From CAYRGY01 sp964424075 (GTDB lineage Bacteria; Patescibacteriota; Gracilibacteria; UBA1369): DNA of 64,000 nt. The stretch lies in assembly GCA_964424075.1 (NCBI GenBank), contig CAYRGY010000005.1:57874-121873 (forward strand). Direction: 5' to 3'. The notes below the pieces were generated by a model, which saw only the letters and a program-made list of their open reading frames with translations, was not told the origin of the DNA and ran no database searches. Of the stretch, positions 52,393 to 62,372 are shown piece after piece (position 1 is the first letter of the stretch; each line of letters begins with the position of its first letter). A program made the translations under genes and the position numbers.

Positions 52393-52710
52393 ATCATATT
52401 TATCAGCTTGTGCAGAGCGTTTTTCCTCTTCGATCCGCTCTTTGTCGTACTTTTCATCGGCAATTTTGTAGTATTGCTTGATGCTGCGCTCAGTTCCATA
52501 AACAATATCAAATTCCAAATCCTCAGATTTATTTTTTGCGGCCCATTCTTTCAGTTCAGGAGCAAAATCAAATGTTTTCGGTTTAATATCAATGATCTGT
52601 TTTCGATTGCGACAATATAAAATCAGACCATCTGGAAAAGGCAAATCTGTTCGAATTTCCTGATTGCGATCTCTTCTGCGGGGGCGTTTTTGATGTTGTG
52701 GTCTTGGCAT
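52375..52710 (-). CDS. Small unknown protein with basic N-terminus
   Basis: No family recognised. The 111 residues have a strongly basic N-terminus (about 1-16, PRPQHQKRPRRRDR), a short beta-rich core (about 22-48, with LILYCRNRK) and an acidic helical C-terminus (about 70-108). The basic start suggests nucleic-acid or ribosome binding. It overlaps the end of the helicase gene by 18 bases and follows the membrane protein gene at 52714 after three bases on the same strand. Confidence 0.6.
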   Translation of the reverse strand: MPRPQHQKRPRRRDRNQEIRTDLPFPDGLILYCRNRKQIIDIKPKTFDFAPELKEWAAKNKSEDLEFDIVYGTERSIKQYYKIADEKYDKERIEEEKRSAQADKYDLRKLG

Positions 52711-52713
52711 ATA

Positions 52714-53511
52714 TTATAAATCCATACGATGTACTTGAGCTTTCGGTACGCTTGCTTCTGAAACAAATCTGTCGGTTGGCTGATTGCCCAGAAATGCATT
52801 GGCCTTTTCAATTTTTTTACGCCTTTCGGCTGCAGACAAAGTATCCTTCTGCATTAACCTTTTCATGTTAGCATAAATTCTTTGCCTTTCCTCCTCACTT
52901 TTTTCGTCAAAGGTATTCACTGTTTCCTGAACTCTTTGTTTCACTTTTAAAGGACTGGCGATTCTCTCCACTTGCTTGAGCATTTCACTCCCGGATTTTT
53001 CTGCTTGCGGCTCTATTGCTGCCACCTCACTGTAAATCTGATCTCGCAGTGTTAAATATCCGGCAATACTGACCAGCACTGTGCCAAATAGCCCCAAAAC
53101 CACTCCATATTCAGATTTCTTAGAAAGAATATTCAATCCGAATTGTGGGTGAAAAAAGACCGAATTCATTAGAATCAGGAAATACATCGACATAAATCCG
53201 ATAAAAATCTGCATTTTAGCAAAATTCCACTTTTTAAGAATCTGTAGTTTCTTAAGACTCTGGGAATTTTTTGCACCTATCATTAACAAATTAGCAATTG
53301 CCATCACAAATATACTGAAGCCCAAAAGGTACATCGGCCCGGTAAAACCATTAAAAGTTTGTCCTGTTTGAAACACATCCACATCACTGTACCAAGGCAG
53401 AAACAGACTGACAGTCAGAAGTAGTGACCCGATTAAACCTATTTTGCTACTTAAACTGAGAGCAGCCCAGGCGTTCAGGAAAGAATTGGAAGACTTTTTA
53501 GTAACAGTCAT
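52714..53511 (-). CDS. Unknown membrane protein with cytoplasmic helical tail
   Basis: No family recognised. The 265 residues contain four hydrophobic segments (near 22-42, 60-82, 97-118 and 134-155) and a charged, helical C-terminal tail (about 160-265) with repeated Glu/Arg patterns (EEERQRIYANMKRLMQ). The WYSDVDVFQTGQTFNGFTG loop after the first helix recalls small uncharacterised actinobacterial and CPR membrane proteins. It is probably co-transcribed with the 111-residue gene downstream. Confidence 0.65.
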   Translation of the reverse strand: MTVTKKSSNSFLNAWAALSLSSKIGLIGSLLLTVSLFLPWYSDVDVFQTGQTFNGFTGPMYLLGFSIFVMAIANLLMIGAKNSQSLKKLQILKKWNFAKMQIFIGFMSMYFLILMNSVFFHPQFGLNILSKKSEYGVVLGLFGTVLVSIAGYLTLRDQIYSEVAAIEPQAEKSGSEMLKQVERIASPLKVKQRVQETVNTFDEKSEEERQRIYANMKRLMQKDTLSAAERRKKIEKANAFLGNQPTDRFVSEASVPKAQVHRMDL

Positions 53512-53624
53512 TGTCTAAAAATTAATAACAAAGCCAATATATCGATTGCTAGTGACAAAATCAAATCTTTGCATTAATATCAGGCCGTTCATCTTCAGAT
53601 GATAAGCTAACCCTAACAACTGCA

Positions 53625-54734
53625 ATGAAAATTGCCATAGATGTAAGAGATGCCGATGGCCAAAAAACCGGTAAAGGTTTTTATGCATTCGGCCTCATCA
53701 AAAACATCCTTGAACAGGACCAGGAAAATCAATATATACTCTATTCTGATCAAGCTAAGTCGCCCTTTCCCGCACAGGAAAATGTGACCTTTAAACATGT
53801 CGACAAAACCGGAATCAAATGGCACTTTGCCACTTTAAGTGACCTCAAAAAGGAAAGACCGGACCTCTATTTCGCACCCACGAGCTATATTATCCCGGCC
53901 ATGGCACCCCGTTGGCTAAAAGTTATTCTGACCGTGCATGATTTAGTTGCTTTCATGTTTCCCAAAAATCATAAGAAAAAAGCCGTATTAATTGAAAGAT
54001 TCACTCTTAAACATGCACTCAAGAATAGCTCAAAAATCTTTGTGGTCTCTGAGAATACTAAAAATGATTTGATCAATCGATTTCATCTTCCCAAATCCAT
54101 GATGGCCGAGGTTCCTTGCGCCCCCAACGAATTATATCGCAATGAATTTGATCAGAAACAGGCCGAACATATTAGTAAAAAATACAAATTACCTAAGCAT
54201 TTTATTTTGGGAGTAGGTACATTGGAGCCCCGGAAAAATTTCGCCACTTTAATCAAAAGCTATGTCATCATCAAAAGACGATTCCCGGACTATAAGCTGG
54301 TCATTGTTGGTAAATGCGGTTGGAGATTTCATCAATTGCAGCGTCTTGTACAGGAGTACAAAATGGAAGATGATGTGCTTTTTCTAGGATATGTTCGTGA
54401 TCATGAATTACATTACATCTATCATTCGGCTGAAGTATTTGTCTTCCCTTCTCTTTATGAAGGTTTTGGCATTCCGCCATTAGAAGCAATGGCCTCTGGT
54501 TGCCCGGTTGTTAGCTCCAACACCTCCTCCTTGCCTGAAGTTGTCGGAGATGCAGGACTGCTGATCGAACCTCGAAATTCAGTTAAGATTGCTGATGCAA
54601 TTATCAGTATTCTGGAAAATCCCAATGTCAGAAATATGTTAATTGAAAGGGGTTTCAAGCGCTCTCAACATTTCAATTGGGCTCACTCAGCCCGTTTAGC
54701 TTTACAAGCTTTTGAGGAGCAAAAACCTACATAA
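53625..54734 (+). CDS. GT4-family glycosyltransferase
   Basis: The 369-residue protein is a GT-B glycosyltransferase of the RfaB/mannosyltransferase type. The N-terminal domain has IAIDVRDADGQKTGKGFYAFGL; the C-terminal donor-binding domain has ILGVGTLEPRKNFATLI (about 192-208), VIVGKCGWRF, VLFLGYVRDHELHYIYHSAEVFVFPSLYEGFGIPPLEAMASG in stages (about 250-288) with the E-x7-E motif, and SSLPEVVGDAG. It likely adds a hexose to a surface glycan or lipid; donor and acceptor are unknown. It overlaps the convergent kinase-like gene by eight bases. Confidence 0.9.
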   Translation: MKIAIDVRDADGQKTGKGFYAFGLIKNILEQDQENQYILYSDQAKSPFPAQENVTFKHVDKTGIKWHFATLSDLKKERPDLYFAPTSYIIPAMAPRWLKVILTVHDLVAFMFPKNHKKKAVLIERFTLKHALKNSSKIFVVSENTKNDLINRFHLPKSMMAEVPCAPNELYRNEFDQKQAEHISKKYKLPKHFILGVGTLEPRKNFATLIKSYVIIKRRFPDYKLVIVGKCGWRFHQLQRLVQEYKMEDDVLFLGYVRDHELHYIYHSAEVFVFPSLYEGFGIPPLEAMASGCPVVSSNTSSLPEVVGDAGLLIEPRNSVKIADAIISILENPNVRNMLIERGFKRSQHFNWAHSARLALQAFEEQKPT

Positions 54735-55380
54735 ACATACTCATTACCCAGGTTACAGACGGGCCGGGAAAGGTCGTACTAACGATGCCGGCAAAAAAGA
54801 CCATCATTTGACCCACAAAGCCTGCTGCCAACGGAACAGTTAAATTGTCATCCAGTTTACCGGTAATCAATTCAATAACACTGGCAACCAGTGCCATTAT
54901 AGCAAATAAGGCTATTTGATCAGGAATTAGTACATATCCGACTAAGAGATTAGTCAACAAACCTGCAGTAAATCCTTCCAGTGTTTTTTTCTTGTAAATC
55001 CTATTCACTCCCCATTTCATTCCCACAATTGCTGAAGCGAAATCGCCAAAAACAGTCATCAGCAATGCCAGCATGGCTATGTGATAGTCAAAAGCCGCAA
55101 AACAAATTATAGTCGCACTTAAAAAAAAGATACTTCCGGTCACATGATCCCGCTCCCTATTTCTAATAATGTTTATCACTTCGGGAATTTGCAATTTTGT
55201 GTGCAGACGATAATGCTCTACTCTAAGCAGAATTAATAGCACTGCTGTCACGAACATCATAGCAATTTGATTGCCGGCAAACAGTCGTACCAGTGTATAT
55301 CCCAAAAGCAAAGGAAGCTCCAGCAAGTGTATCAACTTACGGAGCAATTCCTTTCGCAAATCATTTTTACTTCGAACCAT
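54727..55380 (-). CDS. CTP-type polyprenol/phytol/diacylglycerol kinase-like membrane protein (DGK1/SEC59 family)
   Basis: The 217 residues form about six TM helices. Family motifs are RKLIHLLELPLLLGY at the N-terminus, TVFGDFASAIVGMKWG (about 113-128) and KKKTLEGFTAGLL (about 133-145), followed by GKLDDNLTVPLAAG. Such kinases phosphorylate dolichol, phytol or diacylglycerol with CTP. It is homologous to the C-terminal half of the PAP2 fusion at 12314-13462. It lies one base after the alpha-2-macroglobulin gene on the same strand, so it may be part of the sigma-controlled operon. Confidence 0.85.
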   Translation of the reverse strand: MVRSKNDLRKELLRKLIHLLELPLLLGYTLVRLFAGNQIAMMFVTAVLLILLRVEHYRLHTKLQIPEVINIIRNRERDHVTGSIFFLSATIICFAAFDYHIAMLALLMTVFGDFASAIVGMKWGVNRIYKKKTLEGFTAGLLTNLLVGYVLIPDQIALFAIMALVASVIELITGKLDDNLTVPLAAGFVGQMMVFFAGIVSTTFPGPSVTWVMSMFM

Positions 55381-55381
55381 A

Positions 55382-58300
55382 TTACTCGCTAATCATTAAT
55401 ATTCGTGCTTCACTTCTACCGAACACTTCAGGGAAATAAGTTTCTTGAGCCAGAACCGGTTTATCAATAAAGTTTCCGCTACTGGTTGCTCTGACAAAAT
55501 ACTCCAACTCATAGACGCCTTGAGGCAGATAGTCGGCAAAGAACATCATGCGGTCATCTTTGACCTCGCTATGATTGAAATACCAATTGTTATACCAGCA
55601 CCTCCATGACATACAGCTGTCATCTTCCGATTCAGCCAAATCTTTCAAACTTTGTTGAGTTGTAGCAAGTGAGAAGTCTATACCTTCTAAACCTGCCGGC
55701 AAGAAATCTTCTACCATCACATAATGTCTGTCTGCCGGAACCATCACGATCAATTTGGCTTTATAATTTTTGCCCAATTGCAATGCGGTAACAGGGTTTA
55801 ACTCCTCTTTGTCTTCAATTGTATAATACTCTTGGCTAACCTGTATGCCCTCGTTTAGAGGCTTCAGTTCTTCAATCGGTAAATAATATTCCAGCGTCAT
55901 ATCAAAATACATTTTACCGTCACCACTCTTAAAGGCAGCAATTTCATTGTCCAGATTGTCAGCAAGCAGTTGATCAAGACCCACCTGGGTTTCCACAATT
56001 TCAAATATATTTTCACTGCTGAATTTTTGATCCATCTTCACTTCGCTGTTAACGGTTATTGTTCCGTTATAAGCCGCCTCCAATTCACCACTACTTTCCA
56101 AATATTCCACCATAGCCATAGTGGCCACAGCCGTTTCCTGAGTGGTAGCAAATCGCCCCCCTTGTCTTTCCATCAAAAGTGATTTCACAATTTTACTGTT
56201 CAAAGGATTATTGCGATCAATTCGATTCAAAGCTTGCAGAACCAAAGCAGTCGTTCTGGTGTTGGTGTCAAAGTGATAATAGTCAAGTGTACTCTCCTGG
56301 AATGACACTCCTCTTGCAGTTTGTATAGAAGCATTTACCAAATCAGTTTTAAGCGCTTCCAGTTTATCTTCACCGGCCTCCAGCTTATCAAATGCCATCA
56401 ATAAATAGGCCTTTGCATAAAGATTCAACTGTTCACGGTATTCAAACAAACTATTGCTTAAAGCCAAATCACCCTGACCGATTTCAGCCAGCACAAACAA
56501 GACAAAAGCACGAGCATTATATTCATATTTTTCATTCAACTGAAAATTCTTGATATGATTCTTCAAGTAATCTAAAGCTCTGTTTTTAACATTCTGATCT
56601 ACCGTATATCCAGACACTTCTGCTTGATGCAAAGTATATAATGCATACGCAGTGATATAAGCACTGGCTTCAGAATTAGCCCACAAACCGAAACCTCCGC
56701 TGGCACCCTGATTTTTGTAAATTCCCTGCAAACCCTTATTCACGTGCTCATCAATAGTCTCTATACTAATCTGATCCCCGAATTTTCCGGTATCAATTAA
56801 TCTCTTCACTGCCAAATTGGGCAAAATCGCGCTGCTCAATTGCTCAGTACATCCATATGGAAAGCGCATCAAATATTCCAGTCCATCATTCAATGTCCCG
56901 GCTAGTGATGGAGTAGCTGAGATGGTCAAACTTCCATATTTCTGATTCAAATTAGTAGGTAACCAAACCTTTTCAATATGTTTAGTGTCATCGGTAATAA
57001 CTTCACTGGTGGAAACAATAGTTGGGAAATTAGCTTCTTTAATTGGCAATTTCATTTCGACGATATCACCAATCTCCGCCTCACCTTCTTCCATCAAGCC
57101 GCTTTCATGAATCTCGGCACTGAACTCAAACACAGCTTCATCAGCATCATCACCTACTTCAATTTCCCACTCAGCCTTACTACTGCTTTCCGCATCAATA
57201 TTCAAATATTTAGTTTGAAAATCATCTCCCAAATTACTCTTCATTCTAACTTCAATATATTCCGCTTCATCCAAATAATTATGTACAATCGCTCCAACTT
57301 TCAACCGGTCATCTCGAGTCAAGAATCGTGGTAGAACTGGTCGAACCAATACGTTCTTGGTAACCACAAAGCTTTCTTTATTACTTCCCACTAAGGCTCT
57401 CTCCACCTCAGTATCATCGGTAATACCGATTGCCAGAACCTGCCAAGTAGTCAAATTGTCCGGCAACTCAAAACTAACTTCAACTTCACCATCTTGATTG
57501 GTCATCACTACGGCCTGGAAGAAAGCAGTATCCTTAAATATCCCCCGTTTACTAGGAGCTGCTCCGCCTCCGCCCTTAAGTCCGGCTTCGACTTGAACAT
57601 TGATTCGGGAAATTGCTTTAGTCAAAGTTTGCCCCAAATTTACTCCCAGGAAGCGTTTGCGATAAAATAGATTTAATAGATCTGCAGTGACTTTTTCCGT
57701 CAGACTCAACACACTTTCATCCACCACGCTGATTGAAACTTCAGCCGGCACAGCATTATCCTGATAGTCAGTAGTTTTCAATCTCAATTTCACTTCATCC
57801 CTTGGCGCGTATTTTTCTCGATCGGGTGAAACCGAAATATCCAGTCTCTTACTTTCGGTATCAACCTGCAAATTGACATAGCCGACTTTAAAAACTGCTA
57901 CATCTCTTTCATCATTAGAACCTGCCGGTGGCTCAACTAATCCGGCATCATATAGATTTCCCTTAACTATCAGAACCGACACGAAAATATTTGGTAAAGA
58001 ATCTTCAGTAATTGGAATTTCGATAGTTTGGGAATTGGAGGCTATTCTTATCACTTCAGCTTCCATAATATTTGCTCTTTCTTGAGTCACCAAGGCCACA
58101 ACATCAGTGTAGGGAGATTTAACCAAAATTCTGGCGGTATCCCCGACTTGATATTCTTGTTTGTCAGCCACCAACTCAATTTGATCATTATTATCACGAC
58201 CCCAGTTGATAAAATCTGATGAACTGACATAAAAACTGGTAGCAGCTTGAACTTCATTTCCGCTTCCATCTTTGGCTGAGACTTTTACTTTATAAGATCC

Positions 58301-61300
58301 GCCTTTATTCAAAGTGAAATCAACTTCCGCCAATCCTTTCTCACCGGTTCTAACATTTTTAGTTTCCACCAACTCATCAGTATAATCATTTTCGAAATAA
58401 TAAATGCCATCCAGATTTTTACGTTTAATGGTATTCCACTTGCGCTCAAAAACCGACACCTCAACATTTGTTCCGCTAACGGCTTCACCATCTGACTTGA
58501 TACCCAAAACTTCAAACTTAACTGGCTCACCGATTTTAGCTAAATAGCTCTCATTACGAACACCCAAGTAAAATTCACCCTGATGAACCGGAAAGCTAAC
58601 TCGATTGGATACGCTTTGATTATTTGCATCTGTCACATTCACTTCTACGGTATAAATCTGACTAACCTTTTTTTGACCTATTTGAAGAGGTATTTCCAAA
58701 GCTAGATTACCCATTTGATCCAACTTGCCTTCGCCTTGTAGCACAATTTCACTGTTGCTTTCACATCCCCAATAACAATAGTATCCATCTTCGGAAAAAC
58801 TAAACCAAGCATCCAGATATCGACTCAATACTTTTTCCGGTAAAGAGAAATAGTAGTCTTGAGATTTAACAGTCCAGGTCACCTCGGCATTGGGAAGTGG
58901 CGCACCGAAGAAATAAGCTCCTTCAACATCGATTTTTGCAGTTTCTTGATTGATATACGCTTCTTTTTCAGGTTCAAGTGTCAATTTGTAATCCGGTTTT
59001 CGATATTCAGCCACCTGAAAAGTTCCGTAAAAGGTATTTATCCATTCAGCACCATCTGCCCCATTCAATACTGCTCTGATGCGATAAGTGCCGGTACGTA
59101 TGTTATCTCCAAGAGTCAATTTTCCGTTAAAAGTTCCATTAGAACTAAGTCTATAAGTCTCTTCATGAATCTTATTTCCTCTGGAATCATTTACCTCCAC
59201 AGCAACTTCAGCCACCTCCGGTAATTTAAACTTAGCATCTTCGTCTGCACGGGTAATTCCTTTGAAATAAACCTCGTGTCCTGGTCTGTATATGGGTCTG
59301 TCAGTATATAAATACATATAGTGAGTAGGAGCATTATACTCAAAATCCAAATTGAAATTCCAAGGACTGATTCCTTCTGACCAGTCGGAGCTTCCGACTG
59401 CAGTAATTTGCTCACCACTTCTTCCCAGAACTGTATAACCACGATATCCATCATCACTAGTTTTCTGAATTGTTACCATACCATTGCGATCAGTAGTGGC
59501 ATTGTAGGCTGACTCCCGATTGAATATCTCCAATTCCAAACCCGGCACTGGTTCACCTTTATCCAAAGATGTCGCCCAAACAAAAACTTCATTTTGTGAC
59601 TCCTTAACCGTTAATGCATTACGGGTAATACCAAACACAACCCGACTCTGGCGAGGCACACCGCGATAATCCACTACATTAGGATTCGACATAGTTACAT
59701 AATAGAACCCGTCCGCTAAATTTTCTCCCAGAGCATCATTAAGATTAAACTTGGTATAGTCAGTTTGATTGAAATTACTGTTTAACGGGAATTGGAAGAG
59801 ACGATCAAAACTTTCATCATGTGACTGTAATACACGATAGTCGACATAGCCATTGGCATAAACACTCATAAATTCTTCTTGGCCAAGCCTTTTAAATTTA
59901 ACATCAGCATAGTCAATATTTACCGATTGAATATAAAAGACAGGTTCCTTATTACCATCCAAAATAGTCAAATCAGTACCGGATTTCAAAGTTAAGGCCG
60001 GCTCTAATGCCGGTGTTGTAAATTCATGAACAATTTCCTCTTCTAAAGTATTCCCGAAAATATCCTCTCCACCCGCTGCGACTGTAATTTTATATGTGGT
60101 TGAAGGCAGATAATTATAACTGATCACAATTTCTTCATCATCCCCCAGACTATAAGTCGGTTCTATATCATTACCCTCTTCATCTTTTTGCTTAGGTTCG
60201 AAGCTGATTTTTCCATTAAAACTTCTCAAATTGACAGGATTGGTAAATACAATTGAGGGAGAATCCCATTTTTCATATCCAAACAGTCTTTCTAATTGAA
60301 ACGCTCCTAGTACTTCCAAATGTGAGCTTCTTTCTTCCACACTACCCAAATCTCCTTCCACCCCCTTTAAATCATTCTCAATCACAATTTCATAGCGACC
60401 ACCTCTTTCCAAGGCCTCTTGAGGCTCAACAACAAGGTTCAAATCCAAATTTTCAGGAATATCAGTTTCTTCGTCTGAATTATTACCTTCTGCTACAGCT
60501 TCCCAAGAGCTCATATCAATGCGCCGGGCAATTTTCTTTTCAGTTTCCTTATAGTCATTAGCACTATAATAGCGTACATTAATTGACACTTCTTCTTGCC
60601 TGCTATAAATCGTATCGCGTTCCTCATTCTCACCTGCACTGTCATTCAAGGTCATTTTGTAGAGCTTTATTTTCTGGGCAGCAGAGTCCAACTCAATTTT
60701 CTGATTAAAAGCCAGTTTTATCTTGGAACTATCTATATATTCACTAACTCCCTCCATCGATTCAATTGATCTGAATTCTGGACGTATAGTTTCAAAACTA
60801 TAAACGAAAGTCTGATCGGAACTTCCTCCGTCAATTGACTCTAAGCCCTCAGGAATAGTTATTTCATATTTAGTAGCCAAGGCCAATTGATCAGGTATAA
60901 ATTGCACTGCTGAAGTACCCAGCCATTTGAAACGGCCGGACACATCAGGTTGAATATTAAACTCGGTGAATCGGTCACTAGCCGCTTCCAAAGTTGTAAA
61001 TTCCACAATCGGACGGTCAAACATTGCAGTTATTTTGGCATCAGTCGGTATACCGGTCGATCCATCCACAGGAGTAAACAAAGTAACTTCCGGAGTTTTC
61101 ACAATAGTATAATTCTCCAAATACACACTTTCCATGTGTTTCTGCAACAAACTGCGCGCCCCCTCATCAATCGCCACCTCATATTCATCTCCAATTTGAA
61201 ATTGTTCTTTCGGCGTAAAAATCAGTGCATTACCCTGCCAACTAAAAGCCCCTTCAATTTCAGGTTCAATCTTAAAAGCCTTCTCTACCGAGCCTTGATC

Positions 61301-61687
61301 CATCATTTGACTGAAGCTGACTTTGATCGGAGCATTATAGGAAATTTCCCGGGCAGCACCTTTGAGTACATATCCTTGCACAGCCGGCGCCGGCACTAAA
61401 GGATAAGTTATCACTCCGGCCAGAGCTACCAAAACTATCATACTCAAGCCATAGACGAGCCCCTTCATCCCAAAAATGCTCCACCCTGATTTCGCCTCCT
61501 TGGGCTTGGAGGTCTTTTGCTTATATTTAGCCATAAGTTTATGTTTTAATGATTGTTTGAATACGGATTCGGCCGACTTTGGCCCGACTTTTTCAATCGC
61601 TTCCACAATTTCATTCAGCTCTTCAGGACGCTTCTTGGCATCTAGAGCCTCAATGAATTTCTCTATTTTTTTATTCTTCTTAGGCAT
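55382..61687 (-). CDS. Giant alpha-2-macroglobulin-family protein with cytoplasmic anti-sigma-like N-terminus
   Basis: Bacterial alpha-2-macroglobulins trap attacking proteases. I use the ATG at 61687 (MPKKNKK), which overlaps the sigma factor stop codon (ATGCCTAA); the frame is open to 61723. The 2101-residue chain has a cytoplasmic N-terminus (about 1-70, helical and basic), one TM helix (about 74-97), several Ig-like/MG domains (about 100-1350; MG1-type YRPGHEVYFKGITR near 800), the A2M domain with DTAFFQAVVMTNQDGEV (about 1380) and the thioester motif YGCTEQ (about 1612) intact, then the complement-like helical toroid and C-terminal domains. No lipobox is present; it is anchored by the TM. 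The cytoplasmic region with FKQSLKHKLMAKYKQ recalls anti-sigma proteins. Confidence 0.92.
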   Translation of the reverse strand: MPKKNKKIEKFIEALDAKKRPEELNEIVEAIEKVGPKSAESVFKQSLKHKLMAKYKQKTSKPKEAKSGWSIFGMKGLVYGLSMIVLVALAGVITYPLVPAPAVQGYVLKGAAREISYNAPIKVSFSQMMDQGSVEKAFKIEPEIEGAFSWQGNALIFTPKEQFQIGDEYEVAIDEGARSLLQKHMESVYLENYTIVKTPEVTLFTPVDGSTGIPTDAKITAMFDRPIVEFTTLEAASDRFTEFNIQPDVSGRFKWLGTSAVQFIPDQLALATKYEITIPEGLESIDGGSSDQTFVYSFETIRPEFRSIESMEGVSEYIDSSKIKLAFNQKIELDSAAQKIKLYKMTLNDSAGENEERDTIYSRQEEVSINVRYYSANDYKETEKKIARRIDMSSWEAVAEGNNSDEETDIPENLDLNLVVEPQEALERGGRYEIVIENDLKGVEGDLGSVEERSSHLEVLGAFQLERLFGYEKWDSPSIVFTNPVNLRSFNGKISFEPKQKDEEGNDIEPTYSLGDDEEIVISYNYLPSTTYKITVAAGGEDIFGNTLEEEIVHEFTTPALEPALTLKSGTDLTILDGNKEPVFYIQSVNIDYADVKFKRLGQEEFMSVYANGYVDYRVLQSHDESFDRLFQFPLNSNFNQTDYTKFNLNDALGENLADGFYYVTMSNPNVVDYRGVPRQSRVVFGITRNALTVKESQNEVFVWATSLDKGEPVPGLELEIFNRESAYNATTDRNGMVTIQKTSDDGYRGYTVLGRSGEQITAVGSSDWSEGISPWNFNLDFEYNAPTHYMYLYTDRPIYRPGHEVYFKGITRADEDAKFKLPEVAEVAVEVNDSRGNKIHEETYRLSSNGTFNGKLTLGDNIRTGTYRIRAVLNGADGAEWINTFYGTFQVAEYRKPDYKLTLEPEKEAYINQETAKIDVEGAYFFGAPLPNAEVTWTVKSQDYYFSLPEKVLSRYLDAWFSFSEDGYYCYWGCESNSEIVLQGEGKLDQMGNLALEIPLQIGQKKVSQIYTVEVNVTDANNQSVSNRVSFPVHQGEFYLGVRNESYLAKIGEPVKFEVLGIKSDGEAVSGTNVEVSVFERKWNTIKRKNLDGIYYFENDYTDELVETKNVRTGEKGLAEVDFTLNKGGSYKVKVSAKDGSGNEVQAATSFYVSSSDFINWGRDNNDQIELVADKQEYQVGDTARILVKSPYTDVVALVTQERANIMEAEVIRIASNSQTIEIPITEDSLPNIFVSVLIVKGNLYDAGLVEPPAGSNDERDVAVFKVGYVNLQVDTESKRLDISVSPDREKYAPRDEVKLRLKTTDYQDNAVPAEVSISVVDESVLSLTEKVTADLLNLFYRKRFLGVNLGQTLTKAISRINVQVEAGLKGGGGAAPSKRGIFKDTAFFQAVVMTNQDGEVEVSFELPDNLTTWQVLAIGITDDTEVERALVGSNKESFVVTKNVLVRPVLPRFLTRDDRLKVGAIVHNYLDEAEYIEVRMKSNLGDDFQTKYLNIDAESSSKAEWEIEVGDDADEAVFEFSAEIHESGLMEEGEAEIGDIVEMKLPIKEANFPTIVSTSEVITDDTKHIEKVWLPTNLNQKYGSLTISATPSLAGTLNDGLEYLMRFPYGCTEQLSSAILPNLAVKRLIDTGKFGDQISIETIDEHVNKGLQGIYKNQGASGGFGLWANSEASAYITAYALYTLHQAEVSGYTVDQNVKNRALDYLKNHIKNFQLNEKYEYNARAFVLFVLAEIGQGDLALSNSLFEYREQLNLYAKAYLLMAFDKLEAGEDKLEALKTDLVNASIQTARGVSFQESTLDYYHFDTNTRTTALVLQALNRIDRNNPLNSKIVKSLLMERQGGRFATTQETAVATMAMVEYLESSGELEAAYNGTITVNSEVKMDQKFSSENIFEIVETQVGLDQLLADNLDNEIAAFKSGDGKMYFDMTLEYYLPIEELKPLNEGIQVSQEYYTIEDKEELNPVTALQLGKNYKAKLIVMVPADRHYVMVEDFLPAGLEGIDFSLATTQQSLKDLAESEDDSCMSWRCWYNNWYFNHSEVKDDRMMFFADYLPQGVYELEYFVRATSSGNFIDKPVLAQETYFPEVFGRSEARILMISE

Positions 61688-62345
61688 AAGTTTTGAGTTC
61701 AGGTTTAATGCGCTTAAGTACACGGAATAAAATCACTCCGATATTACTCTCTGTCAGACCGAGGGCATCGGCAATTTCACGATTATTAAGTCCACTGTAA
61801 AACTTCAATTCAACAACTGACTGATCCCTTTCCGGCAGCTCACTCAGCACCTTTCGCACTTGCTCAGACAATTCAACCTGATGAGCCTTCTTATCCGGAG
61901 TTTCATCTTTATCTTTTATTTCTGCGGCATTGTCCAGGTCAGTAGTTTTGTCACGCCCCGTCTTTTTATAATAGTCATAAATTTCATTACGACATATTTT
62001 AAAAACCCAGGCTCCAAATGGAACACCTCGATCTTTGAATTTATCCAGTTTTTCTAAAATTTTCATAAAAATATCACTGACCAAATCTTCTGTGTCTTCC
62101 TGACGACCGATTTTGGCTGCAACAAAATTGTATACCCGGCTGAAATACAAATCATAAAGCTCACTAAAGGCTTCAGTATCAGTCTTCGCTCTTTCCACCA
62201 ATTTTAGCTCATCAGATTGATTCACTGGAGAAATGCCAATAGTAACTTCATTGTTATATGACAAACCCTCTTTGATGACAAGCTCCCGTTTTGATATTAA
62301 ACTTTCCATTCGCAAAAAAGATGATCTCACGCAAGGAGTAACCAT
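61680..62345 (-). CDS. ECF-type RNA polymerase sigma factor
   Basis: The protein has region 2 (AFSELYDLYFSRVYNFVAAKIG, then DTEDLVSDIFMKILEKLDKF and FGAWVFKICRNEIYDYYKK) and region 4 (LPERDQSVVELKFYSGLNNREIADALGLTESNIGVILFRVLKRI) without region 3, as in extracytoplasmic-function sigma factors. I choose the ATG at 62345 (221 residues); an ATG at 62309 is equally possible and the N-terminus has no conserved motif. The stop overlaps the start of the alpha-2-macroglobulin gene, so the two are translationally coupled, the usual position for a cognate anti-sigma factor. No target promoters were identified. Confidence 0.92.
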   Translation of the reverse strand: MVTPCVRSSFLRMESLISKRELVIKEGLSYNNEVTIGISPVNQSDELKLVERAKTDTEAFSELYDLYFSRVYNFVAAKIGRQEDTEDLVSDIFMKILEKLDKFKDRGVPFGAWVFKICRNEIYDYYKKTGRDKTTDLDNAAEIKDKDETPDKKAHQVELSEQVRKVLSELPERDQSVVELKFYSGLNNREIADALGLTESNIGVILFRVLKRIKPELKTYA

Positions 62346-62372
62346 CTGACTAGCCAAAGTATTACAAAAATG

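Noticed and set aside
53511..53624. A small RNA or extra gene between the membrane protein and GT4 genes
   Set aside because: The 113 bases show no hairpin, tRNA-like fold or credible open frame; it most likely holds the two divergent promoters.
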